A stretch of 64,000 bases of DNA from Catellatospora coxensis (GCF_016862635.1 NZ_BONI01000043.1:1-64000), one strand, 5' to 3'. Shown: positions 56,324 to 64,000, numbered from the stretch's first letter. Notes: generated by a model not told the origin, from the letters alone. Numbers and translations are program-made.

Positions 56324-57063
56324 CCGACGCACTGGGGTGGCGGCGCAAGTTCGGGGTCATCGCGCCGTCCACGAACACGATCGTCGAGCCGGACTTCTAC
56401 TCGATGACGGTGCCCGGGGTGACCGCGCACTTCTCCCGTATCCACATCCGCAACCAGGACCTGTCCGACGACGCGAACTTCGAGCACCTGCTGGTGCAGA
56501 TCCGCGACGAGATCGGGGCGGCCTGCGAGCGGGTGCTGACCTGCGAGCCCGACTACATGGTCATGGGCATGTCGGCGGAGACGTTCTGGGGCGGGGTCGA
56601 GGGCAACCGGGAGTTCGTCCGCCAGATCAAGGCGATCACCGGACTGGAGGTCGCCACGGGGGCCGAGGCCTGCGAGCGGGCCCTGAAGATCTACGGCGCG
56701 CGGCGCATCGGCGTGGTCACGCCGTACCAGCCGGTCGGCGACCAGAACGTGGTGAAGTTCTTCAGCGAGATCGGCTTCGAGGTCACCGCGATCGAGGGGC
56801 TGAAGTGCCCGACGGCGGTGGCCATCGCGCACGTGACCGAGGACGAGCTGCGCGACGCGATCCGCAAGGTCGACGGGCCGGACGTGGACGCGATCGTGCA
56901 GTGCGGGACGAACCTGTCCATGGTGCGGCTGGCCGACGAGGCGGAGCGCTGGCTCGGCAAGCCGGTCATCGCGATCAACGCGGCGACCTGGTGGATGGCG
57001 CTGCGCGACAACGGCATCGAGGACAAGGTGTACGGCGCGGGCTCCCTGCTCCGCGAGCACTGA
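56320..57063 (+). CDS. Maleate isomerase/arylmalonate decarboxylase-family protein
   Basis: 247 residues. Asp/Glu racemase superfamily: FGVIAPSTNTIVEPDF (11-26), MGMSAETFWGG (82-92), GVVTPYQPVG and catalytic Cys195 in VQCGTNLSM. Maleate isomerases normally also carry a Cys near the first loop; here that position is Met84-Ser85, so the enzyme has one cysteine like arylmalonate decarboxylase. It could isomerise or decarboxylate a substituted maleate. Last gene of the nine-gene operon, and ends in a hairpin. Confidence 0.8.
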   Translation: MTDALGWRRKFGVIAPSTNTIVEPDFYSMTVPGVTAHFSRIHIRNQDLSDDANFEHLLVQIRDEIGAACERVLTCEPDYMVMGMSAETFWGGVEGNREFVRQIKAITGLEVATGAEACERALKIYGARRIGVVTPYQPVGDQNVVKFFSEIGFEVTAIEGLKCPTAVAIAHVTEDELRDAIRKVDGPDVDAIVQCGTNLSMVRLADEAERWLGKPVIAINAATWWMALRDNGIEDKVYGAGSLLREH

Positions 57064-57078
57064 CCCGCCGCGCTTTTC

Positions 57079-57144
57079 AATCGACGTTGGCCTATCACAT
57101 CGAGTTCGACTCACGAAAACTCGATGTGATAGGCCAACGTCTAT
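57079..57144. repeat. Palindromic repeat family 4, copy b
   Basis: Left arm TCGACGTTGGCCTATCACAT from 57081 continues to CGAGTT; the right arm ends at GGCCAACGTCTA near 57143. Arms are about 26 bp with one mismatch. Between convergent genes, so probably also a terminator. Confidence 0.75.
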
Positions 57145-57185
57145 GAAAAACGGGGTCCGGGTCACGCCGGCGCGGACGGCCGGGG

Positions 57186-58064
57186 TCAGCGGTCGCGGCG
57201 GGCGGCGACAGGCAGGGCGAGGCGGAGCGCGTCGGTCAGGTCGGCCGGGCGGGAGACGCCGTCGGGCAGCGGGTCGGCCCAGCCGGGGCCCGCCGCGGCG
57301 ATCAGGGCCGGGCGCGGGCGGGCGGCGAGCAGCGGTTCGAGCTGGGCAGGATCGCCGGTCGGGGCGAACTGCGACCAGACGAACACCGCGACCGGGCCGG
57401 TACGCCGTACCGCGTCGGCCAGGGCGAGGGGCGGGACCCGGGCACCTAGCATGCGGCTGCCGCAGCCCTGCTCGGCCAAGGCGGCGGCCAGGGCCTCCAG
57501 GGGCAGCGTGTGCTGCTCCTCGGCGGCACAGGCCAGCAGGGTGCGCGCGGCGGCCGCGCCGAACGGCCGGGGCACCGTCCACAGCACCTCCAGGATGCAG
57601 CGGGACAGCAGGTGCTCCACCTCGATCATGTGCCCGTCCGGCTGCTGCCGCCGGGCCACCTCGACCAGCACCGGGCACAGCAGGTGGTCCCACGCGTAGA
57701 CGACGCCGCGCCCGCGCACCGCCCCGGCGATCGTGGTCAGCATCGCGGGCATGTCGAGGCGTACGGCGGCGACGGCGAGCCCCCGCGCCGACGGGTCGGC
57801 GACCGGGGCGAGCCGGGCCGCGGTGGGTTCGCCGGGCAGCCCGGCCAGCGCGATCCGGGCCGCCTCGTGCGCGGGCACGCCCTCGGTGGTCAGCCGGCAC
57901 ATCACTTCGAGCCGCGCCAGGTCGGCGGGGGTGTACCGGCGGTGCCGGTGTGCGACGTGCTCACTCGGCCCGAGGCCGTACCGCTGGTGCCAGGTGCGCA
58001 GCGTGGTCACCGCGACGCCGAGCCGCCGCGCGACCTCGCCCGCGCTGCGTCCCTGCTCGCTCAT
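57186..58064 (-). CDS. MerR-family regulator with B12-binding domain (LitR/CarH-like)
   Basis: 292 residues. MerR helix-turn-helix at 8-75 (SAGEVARRLGVAVTTLRTWHQRYG, HRRYTPADLARLEVM). The rest fits the cobalamin photoreceptor layout: a four-helix bundle with the EVEH motif (about 141) and a B12-binding half with EEQHTLPLEALAAALAEQG..LGARVP, matching E.H.LGL..LA..L...G..V..LG. CarH/LitR repress carotenoid genes in the dark by binding DNA with adenosylcobalamin. It is in the crtE-crtI operon and probably controls the divergent crt promoters, where 11-12 bp repeats occur. Confidence 0.85.
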   Translation of the reverse strand: MSEQGRSAGEVARRLGVAVTTLRTWHQRYGLGPSEHVAHRHRRYTPADLARLEVMCRLTTEGVPAHEAARIALAGLPGEPTAARLAPVADPSARGLAVAAVRLDMPAMLTTIAGAVRGRGVVYAWDHLLCPVLVEVARRQQPDGHMIEVEHLLSRCILEVLWTVPRPFGAAAARTLLACAAEEQHTLPLEALAAALAEQGCGSRMLGARVPPLALADAVRRTGPVAVFVWSQFAPTGDPAQLEPLLAARPRPALIAAAGPGWADPLPDGVSRPADLTDALRLALPVAARRDR

Positions 58065-58087
58065 GCCATCACCCCCGTCGGGCCAGG

Positions 58088-59581
58088 TCAGCGGCCGGTG
58101 ATGCGGGCGGCGGCGAGCTTGCCCGAGATCAGCACCATCGGCACGCCGACGCCCGGGGTGGTGCCGGAGCCGGTGAAGACCACGTTGGACAGCGCCGGGT
58201 GCAGGTTGCGCGGCCGGAACGGGCCGGACTGGGTCAGCGTGTGCGCGGCCGCGAACGGGGTGCCCGCGTCCATGCCGAGTTCGGCCCAGTCGGCCGGGGT
58301 GACGACGGTCCGGGTCTGCACGCCCGCCTTGAACCCGGGGTAGCCGCGGGCTTCGAGCACGTCGACCAGCTCGTCGGCGTACCGGTCGGCGAGCCCGCCG
58401 CGCCAGTCCTGGTCCCCGGCGGTCAGGTTCGGGACGGGGGCGAGCACGTAGTAGGTGTGCCGTCCGGCCGGGGCGACCGACGGATCGGTCCGGCTGGGGT
58501 TGGTGACCAGCAGCGACGGGTCGCTCATCAGCTCGCCCTTGCTGATCACCTCGTCGAAGGTGCGCCGCCATTCCCGCCCGAAGTGGATGTTGTGATGCCC
58601 GGCCTCGGTGTACTCGGCGTCGGAGCCGACGTGCACGACCACGCAGGACGGCGAGTGGCGCAGCCGCCGGGGTTTCGAGCCGGGCAGCAGGGCGTGCGCG
58701 GCGGCGGTGTCCGGGTTGAGCACGACCGCGTCGGCGGGGACACGCTCGCCGTCCGTGGTGATCACGGCGGTCGCCCGGCCGCCGCTGGTCTCGACGCGCA
58801 GCGCCTGCGTGCCGTAGCGCATCCGCACGCCGTGCTTCTCCGCCGCGGCGGCCATGGCCCGAGGCAGGGCGTGCATCCCGCCGCGCGGGTGGTACACCCC
58901 GGCGACGGAGTCGAGGTAGGCGATGACGGTGTACACGGCCAGCGCCTTGTGCGGGGACAGGCCCGCGTACATGGCCTGGAAGGAGAAGACCCGCCTGGTC
59001 CGGTCGTCGGACAGGAACGAGTCGATGCGGTTCTGCAGGCGGCCGAACGCGCCCGCCGTGACCAGCCGCAGCAGGTTGGCGGTGAGCAGGTCGCGCGGGC
59101 TGTCGAAGTTGCGCTCGATGAAGTCGTGCCGTTCCAGCTCCCACAGCCGGCGGGCGTAGTCGACGAAGCGCCGGTAGCCGTCGGCCTCGCGCGGGCCGCA
59201 GACCTGCGTGATCTCCTCGGCCATGCGCTCCGGCTCGGCGATCACGTCGAGCTTCGAACCGTCGGCGAACCAGGCCCGGTAGGCCGGGTCCAGCGGGGTC
59301 AGGTCGAGCCAGTCGGCCAGTTCCTCGCCGACCGCGGCGAACGCCTCGGCGATCAGGTCGGGCATGGTCAGCACGGTCGGGCCGGTGTCGAAGGTGTACC
59401 CGTCGCGGTCGAGCCGGCCGGCCCGCCCGCCCGGCACGTCCTCGCGTTCCAGCACGGTCACCCGGCGGCCTGCCCCGGCCAGGTGCAGCGCGCAGGCCAG
59501 CCCGCCCAGCCCTGCTCCCACCACGACCACGTGGTCGGTGCGTCCGGGAACCGTCCGCATGCGTGCGCTCCTTCCGGTCAT
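58088..59581 (-). CDS. crtI: Phytoene desaturase
   Basis: 497 residues. FAD motif VVVGAGLGGLACALHLAGAG (about 19-38), GGRAGRLDRDGYTFDTGPTVLTMP, GVYHPRGGMHALPRAMA and C-terminal FTGSGTTPGVGVPMVLISGKLAA, all diagnostic of bacterial CrtI. Desaturates phytoene to neurosporene or lycopene at the membrane. ATGA overlap with crtE upstream. Confidence 0.95.
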   Translation of the reverse strand: MTGRSARMRTVPGRTDHVVVVGAGLGGLACALHLAGAGRRVTVLEREDVPGGRAGRLDRDGYTFDTGPTVLTMPDLIAEAFAAVGEELADWLDLTPLDPAYRAWFADGSKLDVIAEPERMAEEITQVCGPREADGYRRFVDYARRLWELERHDFIERNFDSPRDLLTANLLRLVTAGAFGRLQNRIDSFLSDDRTRRVFSFQAMYAGLSPHKALAVYTVIAYLDSVAGVYHPRGGMHALPRAMAAAAEKHGVRMRYGTQALRVETSGGRATAVITTDGERVPADAVVLNPDTAAAHALLPGSKPRRLRHSPSCVVVHVGSDAEYTEAGHHNIHFGREWRRTFDEVISKGELMSDPSLLVTNPSRTDPSVAPAGRHTYYVLAPVPNLTAGDQDWRGGLADRYADELVDVLEARGYPGFKAGVQTRTVVTPADWAELGMDAGTPFAAAHTLTQSGPFRPRNLHPALSNVVFTGSGTTPGVGVPMVLISGKLAAARITGR

Positions 59582-60708
59582 GCCGCCCGCCAGGCGACCG
59601 CGGCGGCCAGCTCGCCCAGCGCGGCCCGGACGGGCTCGTCCAGCGGCGCGTCCGCGAGCGCGCTCTGCGCGTCGGCCACCCGTTCGGTGATCATGTCGCT
59701 GAGCCGCCGGGCCGCCCCGGTCGCCCGGACCACCTCGGCCAGCCGGCTCACGTCGGGGTGCTCGGCGGCGAGCAGTTTATCCAGCTCGGCGTGCTGGGCC
59801 GCGGTGGCCCGGGCGCGGGCCAGCAGCAGGAGCATGGTCGGCTTGCCCAGGTCGTCGCCGACCGGCTTGCCGGTGACGGCGGGTTCGCCGTACAGGCCGA
59901 GCAGGTCGTCGCGGAGCTGGAACGCCTCGCCGACGGCCAGACCGTAGCGCGTGTAGGCGCGCCCCAGCGGCCCGCGGGCGAACGCGGCGCCGGTGGCCCC
60001 GGCCAGCGCCGCGCCGTAGTGCAGCGGCCAGGTGGCGGTGTAGCCGGCCGTCTTGAGCCGCGCGGTGCGCAGCGCCCGCTCCGGGGACCAGGCCCGCGCG
60101 TGGTCGCCGAGCACGTCCAGGAACTGCCCGGCGATGGCCTCGACCCGCATCCGGTCGTACGCGGCCCGCGCGCCCGCCAGCGCCGGGGCGGGCACCTTCG
60201 CCCGGCTCATCAGCCGGTCGGCCCAGACCAGGCACAGGTCGCCGACGAGGATCGCGCCGGAGTCGCCGAAGCGCTCGGCGTCGCCGCGCAGCCGCTGCCC
60301 GGCGTGCGCGGCGGCCAGCGCCCGGTGCGCGGTGGGGCGGCCCCGGCGGGTCGCGGAGCGGTCCATCACGTCGTCGTGGACCAGGGCGAACGCGTGCAGC
60401 AGCTCCAGCGCGGCGAGCGCGGGCAGCACCGGCTGCACGGGCGCGGCCGGGCCGGCCACGCTGCGCCAGCCCCAGTACGCGAACAGCGGCCGGATGCGCT
60501 TGCCCCCGCCGAGCACGGCGTCGCGGGCGGCGGCCAGCAGCGGTTCGAGCGCGTGGTCGACGTCCAGCAGCGCGGCCGTCTCCGTGAGCACGAAGTCGCT
60601 GAGCGCCTGCTCGACCCGGTGGTGCAGGTCAGCGGCGTGGTCTACCGACCCGGGGCCCGCGGTCGGGGTAAAGGAAGGAGCGGTCGCGGAGAAGGTGTCG
60701 TTTGCCAC
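59578..60708 (-). CDS. crtE: Polyprenyl (geranylgeranyl) diphosphate synthase
   Basis: 376 residues. First Asp-rich motif HDDVMDRSATRRGRPT (DDxxD), second FQLRDDLLGLYGEP, plus GGKRIRP near the N-terminus. Condenses isopentenyl diphosphate to make the C20 carotenoid precursor. The start is GTG at 60708, placed six bases after a minus-strand TAATCT, so leaderless. Confidence 0.93.
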   Translation of the reverse strand: MANDTFSATAPSFTPTAGPGSVDHAADLHHRVEQALSDFVLTETAALLDVDHALEPLLAAARDAVLGGGKRIRPLFAYWGWRSVAGPAAPVQPVLPALAALELLHAFALVHDDVMDRSATRRGRPTAHRALAAAHAGQRLRGDAERFGDSGAILVGDLCLVWADRLMSRAKVPAPALAGARAAYDRMRVEAIAGQFLDVLGDHARAWSPERALRTARLKTAGYTATWPLHYGAALAGATGAAFARGPLGRAYTRYGLAVGEAFQLRDDLLGLYGEPAVTGKPVGDDLGKPTMLLLLARARATAAQHAELDKLLAAEHPDVSRLAEVVRATGAARRLSDMITERVADAQSALADAPLDEPVRAALGELAAAVAWRAA

Positions 60709-60714
60709 GCGCTC

Positions 60715-60720
60715 AGATTA
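60715..60720 (-). promoter_or_regulatory. Leaderless -10 element (TAATCT) for crtE
   Basis: TAATCT on the minus strand plus six bases to GTG at 60708. Confidence 0.55.
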
Positions 60721-60727
60721 GCGTAGA

Positions 60728-60756
60728 GTCGAAGTTGCGTCGATTGTTGAGTCGAT
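60728..60756. promoter_or_regulatory. GTCGA direct repeats, candidate LitR/CarH operator
   Basis: GTCGA occurs at 60728, 60739 and 60751, that is at 11 and 12 bp spacing, between the divergent crtE and crtB genes. CarH tetramers bind direct repeats of about this period. Confidence 0.5.
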
Positions 60757-60774
60757 TTTTTCGAGGAGAGCACC

Positions 60775-61692
60775 GTGGAGCCTGAACTCGCCGCCGCGTA
60801 CGAGCGCTGCCGGCAGCTGCACCGCCGCCACGGCCGCACGTACTACCTGGCCACCCGCCTGCTCCCGGCCTGGAAACGCCCGCACGTGCACGCGCTCTAC
60901 GGCTTCACCCGCTACGCCGACGAGATCGTCGACAGCACCGACGACCTGCCGCCCGCCGAGCGCGCCGCCCGGCTGCGCGAGTGGTCCGACCGGTTCGTGG
61001 CCGGCCTGCACGGCGCCCCGGTCGACGACCCGCTGCTGCCCGCGGTGCTGCACACCATCGAGCGCTTCGACATGGACCGCGCCGACTTCGCGTCGTTCCT
61101 GCGCAGCATGGCCATGGACCTGGAGGTCGCCGAGTACGCCGACTACGACGACCTGCTCGGTTACATGGAGGGCAGCGCCGCGGTGATCGGCACGATGATG
61201 CTGCCGATCCTGGAGCCGGCCGACGCCGACGCCGCCCGCGAGCCCGCCCGGCAGCTCGGGCTGGCCTTCCAGCTGACCAACTTCCTGCGCGACGTCGGCG
61301 AGGACCTGCAGCGCGGGCGGATCTACCTGCCCCAGCGCGACCTGCGCACGTTCGGCGTCAGCCCGTCGGAGCTGTACCAGGCGGCGGCGCGCGGCACGGC
61401 CACCACGGCCATCCGGGAACTGGTCCGCTACGAGATCACCCGGGCCCGGGAGCACTACGCCGCGGCGGCCCCCGGCGTGACCATGCTCGCGCCGACCTCG
61501 CAGGCCTGCATCCGCACCGCGTTCCACCTGTACGGCGGCATCCTCGACGAGATCGAACGGGCCGACCTCGACGTGTTCGCCCGCCGCGCGACAGTGCCCA
61601 CCCATCGCCGGTTGCAGGTGGCCGCCCGCTGCCTGCTCACCCCCGCCGGCACCCCTGTCGCGACGCCCCGGTCGCCGGAGCGGGCGAGCTGA
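60775..61692 (+). CDS. crtB: Phytoene synthase
   Basis: 305 residues. Trans-isoprenyl diphosphate synthase motifs: RTYYLATRLLP, YGFTRYADEIVDS (first DxxxD), and LGLAFQLTNFLRDVGEDLQRGRIYLP (second). Joins two geranylgeranyl diphosphates to phytoene. GAGGAGAG precedes the GTG. Stop overlaps the next start (TGATG). Confidence 0.94.
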   Translation: MEPELAAAYERCRQLHRRHGRTYYLATRLLPAWKRPHVHALYGFTRYADEIVDSTDDLPPAERAARLREWSDRFVAGLHGAPVDDPLLPAVLHTIERFDMDRADFASFLRSMAMDLEVAEYADYDDLLGYMEGSAAVIGTMMLPILEPADADAAREPARQLGLAFQLTNFLRDVGEDLQRGRIYLPQRDLRTFGVSPSELYQAAARGTATTAIRELVRYEITRAREHYAAAAPGVTMLAPTSQACIRTAFHLYGGILDEIERADLDVFARRATVPTHRRLQVAARCLLTPAGTPVATPRSPERAS

Positions 61693-62156
61693 TGGATTCG
61701 CTGCGCTACCTGCTGATCCTGGCCGCCTGCGTCGCCGTGACGCTGCCGCTGGAGCCGGTGCTCGGCGCGCGCGTCTACCGGCAGCCGCGGCGGCTGCTGG
61801 CCACGCTGGTCCCGGTGGTGGCCGTGTTCGTGACCTGGGATCTGATCGCGACCGCTCGGGGCCACTGGTGGTTCTCGCAGCGGTACACCACCGGCGTCAC
61901 CGTCGCGGGCCTACCGTGGGAGGAGTGGCTGTTCTTCCTGGTCGTGCCGCTGTGCGCGCTGCTCACCTTCGAGGTGCTGGGCCGCGGCCCGCAGCTGCTG
62001 CGCCGGGTCCGCAACGGCCCACGGCACCGCGGTGAGCCCGTCCCCGGGCAGCCCACCGGGGTGGCGCATCCCGGCGAGTCCGCGCGCCTCGGTCCGCAGG
62101 AGACACCCAGCGCGCCAGGGCGGCAGGCCGCCACCGGGGGCCGGCATGGCGGCTGA
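61692..62156 (+). CDS. crtYc: Lycopene cyclase subunit, CrtYc type
   Basis: 154 residues. Three membrane helices with the lycopene cyclase domain pattern: PLEPVLGARVYR, DLIATARGHWWFSQRYTTGV and LPWEEWLFFLVVPLCALLTFEVL (PxEExxFF). The last 45 residues are a low-complexity hydrophilic tail. Works with CrtYd as a heterodimer to close the ends of lycopene or a C50 precursor. Overlaps crtB and crtYd. Confidence 0.9.
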   Translation: MDSLRYLLILAACVAVTLPLEPVLGARVYRQPRRLLATLVPVVAVFVTWDLIATARGHWWFSQRYTTGVTVAGLPWEEWLFFLVVPLCALLTFEVLGRGPQLLRRVRNGPRHRGEPVPGQPTGVAHPGESARLGPQETPSAPGRQAATGGRHGG

Positions 62157-62487
62157 ATACACCGTCGCCGCCGTCGCCGCGCCGGTCGCCGTGCTGGCCC
62201 TGGAGCTGGCCGTGCTGCGCACCGGACTGCTGCGCACCGCCAGGTACTGGCTGACCGTGGCGATCTCGCTGGCCTTCATGGTGCCGGTGGACGGCTGGCT
62301 GACCCGGCCCGACGCGACCGTCGTGCACTACGCCGAGGAGCAGATCAGCGGCATCCGGGCGCCCTGGCACATCCCGGTCGAGGACTACGGGTTCGGCCTG
62401 GCGCTGATCACGTTGACGCTGCTGCTGTGGCAGCGGCTGCGCCCGGCCGACGGCGGCGGCGACGGCGGCGAGGCCCGCGATGCGTGA
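62146..62487 (+). CDS. crtYd: Lycopene cyclase subunit, CrtYd type
   Basis: 113 residues, three hydrophobic segments and the same domain pattern: VLRTGLLRTARYWLTVAI, WLTRPDATVVHYAEEQISGIRAP and PVEDYGFGLALITLTLLLW (PxEDxxF). Overlaps crtYc by 11 bp. A separate Yc/Yd pair is typical of actinobacterial beta- or epsilon-cyclases; ring type cannot be told here. Confidence 0.9.
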   Translation: MAAEYTVAAVAAPVAVLALELAVLRTGLLRTARYWLTVAISLAFMVPVDGWLTRPDATVVHYAEEQISGIRAPWHIPVEDYGFGLALITLTLLLWQRLRPADGGGDGGEARDA

Positions 62488-63145
62488 CCCGGTGGCGGCG
62501 TTCCTGCGCCACGGCTTCACCTACCTGGTGCGCCGGGACCTGCGCGGGGTGTGGCTGCGCGGCGGCCTGCCGCGGGGGCCGTTCGTCTGGGCGGCCAACC
62601 ACCACACCTGGTGGGACCCGTTCGTCGCGTCCGTCGTGCTGGAGCGCTCACGGCACCCGGCGTGCCTGCTGATGCAGCAGGACAACCTGGCCCGGTACCG
62701 GTTCGTGCGCCGGGTCGGGGTGTTCGGCACCGCCGAGCCCCGGACCGGGCTGCGGCACCTGGCCGACGGCCGCACCCTGGTCATCTACCCCGAGGGTGAG
62801 CTGCGCCCGGCCGGCCCGCCCGGCCCGCTGTCGCCCGGCGCCGCCTGGTACGCCCGCCAGGCGAGCGTGCCGCTGTACGCGGTCGCCGTCCGGGTGGTGC
62901 TGCGCGGGCAGACCAAGCCCGAGGCGTACGTCTCGTGCACCGAGGTGACCCGGCGCGGCAGCGACGGCGAGGTCACCGAGCGGCTCGCCGACACCCTGGC
63001 CGCCGACCTGTCGGCCCTGGACGGCCAGCTCGCCGCCGCCGAGCCGCGCCGCCCGCTGGCCAGCTTCCGGCGGGTGCTCGCCGGGCGGCGCAGCGTCGAC
63101 GAGCGCATCGACACCGTGCAGGGGGCCGCGTCATGGGCGTCCTGA
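62480..63145 (+). CDS. PlsC-type 1-acylglycerol-phosphate acyltransferase
   Basis: 221 residues. Acyltransferase motifs NHHTWWD (HxxxxD) and YPEGELRP, with RRVGVFG between them. In this cluster, between lycopene cyclase and a glycosyltransferase, it may acylate a carotenoid glycoside rather than glycerol phosphate (inference). Overlaps both neighbours by 8 and 13 bp. Confidence 0.85.
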   Translation: MRDPVAAFLRHGFTYLVRRDLRGVWLRGGLPRGPFVWAANHHTWWDPFVASVVLERSRHPACLLMQQDNLARYRFVRRVGVFGTAEPRTGLRHLADGRTLVIYPEGELRPAGPPGPLSPGAAWYARQASVPLYAVAVRVVLRGQTKPEAYVSCTEVTRRGSDGEVTERLADTLAADLSALDGQLAAAEPRRPLASFRRVLAGRRSVDERIDTVQGAASWAS

Positions 63146-64000
63146 GCGCGGCCGTCACGGGCTTCCACCTGGTCAAGACGGCCGGGCTGCTGAGCAACGC
63201 GCGCTCGTTCCCGGTGCTGGCGCGCGGCCGGTCGGCGGTGGGCCGGCCGCGCACCTCGCTGCTGGTGCCCGCCCGCGACGAGGCCGCGCGGCTGCCGTAC
63301 ACCCTGCCCGGCCTGCTCGCCCAGCCCGCCGAGGAGATCCTGGTCCTCGACGACGGCTCGACCGACGGGACCGCCGAGATCGTGGCGGGCTTCGCCGACC
63401 CGCGCCTGAGACTGCTCACCGGCGCGCCCCGGCCCGACGGCTGGATCGGCAAGAACTGGGCCTGCCACCAGCTCGCCCAGGCCGCCACCGGGGACCTGCT
63501 GGTCTACCTCGACGCGGACGTGACCTTGCGGCCCGGCGCGCTGGACGCGGTCTGGGCGCAACTGCGCCGCCAGCGGGCCGATGTGTTCTCGGTGTTCCCG
63601 CGCCAGCAGACGGGCACGCTGGGCGAGCGCTTCCTGGTCCCGCTGATCGACGAGAACCTGCTCGGCTTCCTGCCGTTTCAGCTGCTCGACCTGCCGATCC
63701 CGGCCGCCGCGGTGGCCAACGGGCAGCTGCTGGCCTTCCGGCGTGCCGCGTACGAGCACCTCGGCGGGCACGCGGCGGTGGCCGGCGAGATCGTCGAGGA
63801 CCTGGAGCTGGCCCGGCTCAGCCGCCGCAAGGGCCTCAAGCTCGGCCTCGCGCTGGGCGGCGATCTGGTGAGCACCCGCATGTACGACGGCTACCGCAGC
63901 GCGGTGCGCGGGGTCGGCAAGAGCATGCGGGCCGCGCACGGCGGCAGCGACCTGGTGCTGGCGGCGAGTTTCGCGGCGAACCTGACCGCGTACACGCTGC
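63133..64000 (+). CDS. Family 2 glycosyltransferase, CrtQ-like (3' partial)
   Basis: At least 289 codons, open to the window end. N-terminal hydrophobic helix, then [31 protein letters not shown] (nucleotide-sugar site), [21 protein letters not shown] (DxD), and [16 protein letters not shown] (ED motif). This is the diaponeurosporenoate glycosyltransferase/CrtQ-like arrangement, so it probably adds sugar to a carotenoid end group. ATG at 63133 overlaps the acyltransferase gene. Confidence 0.85.
   Translation, partial: MGVLSAAVTGFHLVKTAGLLSNARSFPVLARGRSAVGRPRTSLLVPARDEAARLPYTLPGLLAQPAEEILVLDDGSTDGTAEIVAGFADPRLRLLTGAPRPDGWIGKNWACHQLAQAATGDLLVYLDADVTLRPGALDAVWAQLRRQRADVFSVFPRQQTGTLGERFLVPLIDENLLGFLPFQLLDLPIPAAAVANGQLLAFRRAAYEHLGGHAAVAGEIVEDLELARLSRRKGLKLGLALGGDLVSTRMYDGYRSAVRGVGKSMRAAHGGSDLVLAASFAANLTAYTL

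Noticed and set aside
1-64000. CRISPR array, prophage, rRNA or tRNA
   Set aside because: No regularly spaced direct repeats, phage genes, rRNA-like stretches or tRNA cloverleaf with CCA-type ends were noticed on reading; a covariance search was not possible.

Overview
The window is high-GC actinobacterial DNA with frequent GTG starts, ATGA/GTGA/TGATG gene overlaps, many TANNNT-N6/7-start-codon leaderless promoters, a mycothiol-type DinB protein and a dispersed AAGAAGGGCACCTTC hairpin. It most resembles a soil or plant-litter member of the Micromonosporaceae; this placement is an inference from style, not from a marker gene. No rRNA, tRNA, CRISPR array or prophage was seen.

Layout. 0-11 kb holds mixed housekeeping and secreted genes: a GNAT enzyme, a secreted protein, DUF1990, a Rieske lipoprotein with a DUF6529 membrane protein, a membrane adenylate cyclase coupled to a Crp/Fnr regulator, an emfourin-like lipoprotein, RecQ and a calcium-binding secreted protein. 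11-29 kb holds catabolic blocks: an MFS transporter and a flavoprotein, a secreted alpha/beta hydrolase, enoyl-CoA hydratase/aldehyde dehydrogenase/acyl-CoA synthetase, two class III CoA-transferases, an amidase-like cysteine hydrolase, an HMG-CoA-lyase-like enzyme, a hydantoinase/imidase, a cyclase and an MmgE/PrpD protein. 29-36 kb holds two secreted ricin-B enzymes (metalloprotease, glycoside hydrolase), a flavin reductase-type electron carrier, a CitE-like lyase and two membrane proteins. 36-45 kb holds an IclR regulator divergent from a six-gene oxidative operon. 45-48.5 kb holds small unrelated genes, including TetR and TspO.

48.5-57.1 kb is the most notable part: a nine-gene, tightly overlapping operon whose members resemble the plant chlorophyll-breakdown (PaO/phyllobilin) enzymes. 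It encodes a NOL/NYC1-like chlorophyll b reductase, a chlorophyllase-like hydrolase, a Rieske oxygenase, a red-chlorophyll-catabolite-reductase-like protein, a second bilin-reductase-fold protein, a calycin-like protein, a nitrilase and a maleate-isomerase-type enzyme. A recurring IclR-type palindrome (GTTTC-N6/7-GGAAC) lies in front of this operon and in front of most of the catabolic blocks from 12 to 48 kb, which suggests one regulon. I propose, as inference, a heterotrophic chlorophyll/tetrapyrrole catabolic system: dephytylation and phytol oxidation, macrocycle opening and bilin reduction, then oxidation to cyclic imides opened by the imidase and funnelled through amidases, cis-trans isomerase, CoA-transferases and lyases into central metabolism.

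57-64 kb is a carotenoid cluster: a CarH/LitR-like MerR regulator, crtI and crtE facing crtB, crtYc, crtYd, an acyltransferase and a glycosyltransferase that runs off the end. Across the window there are several families of long imperfect palindromes, two of them lying in frame inside coding genes, and ATGA-bridged micro-ORFs between operon genes.
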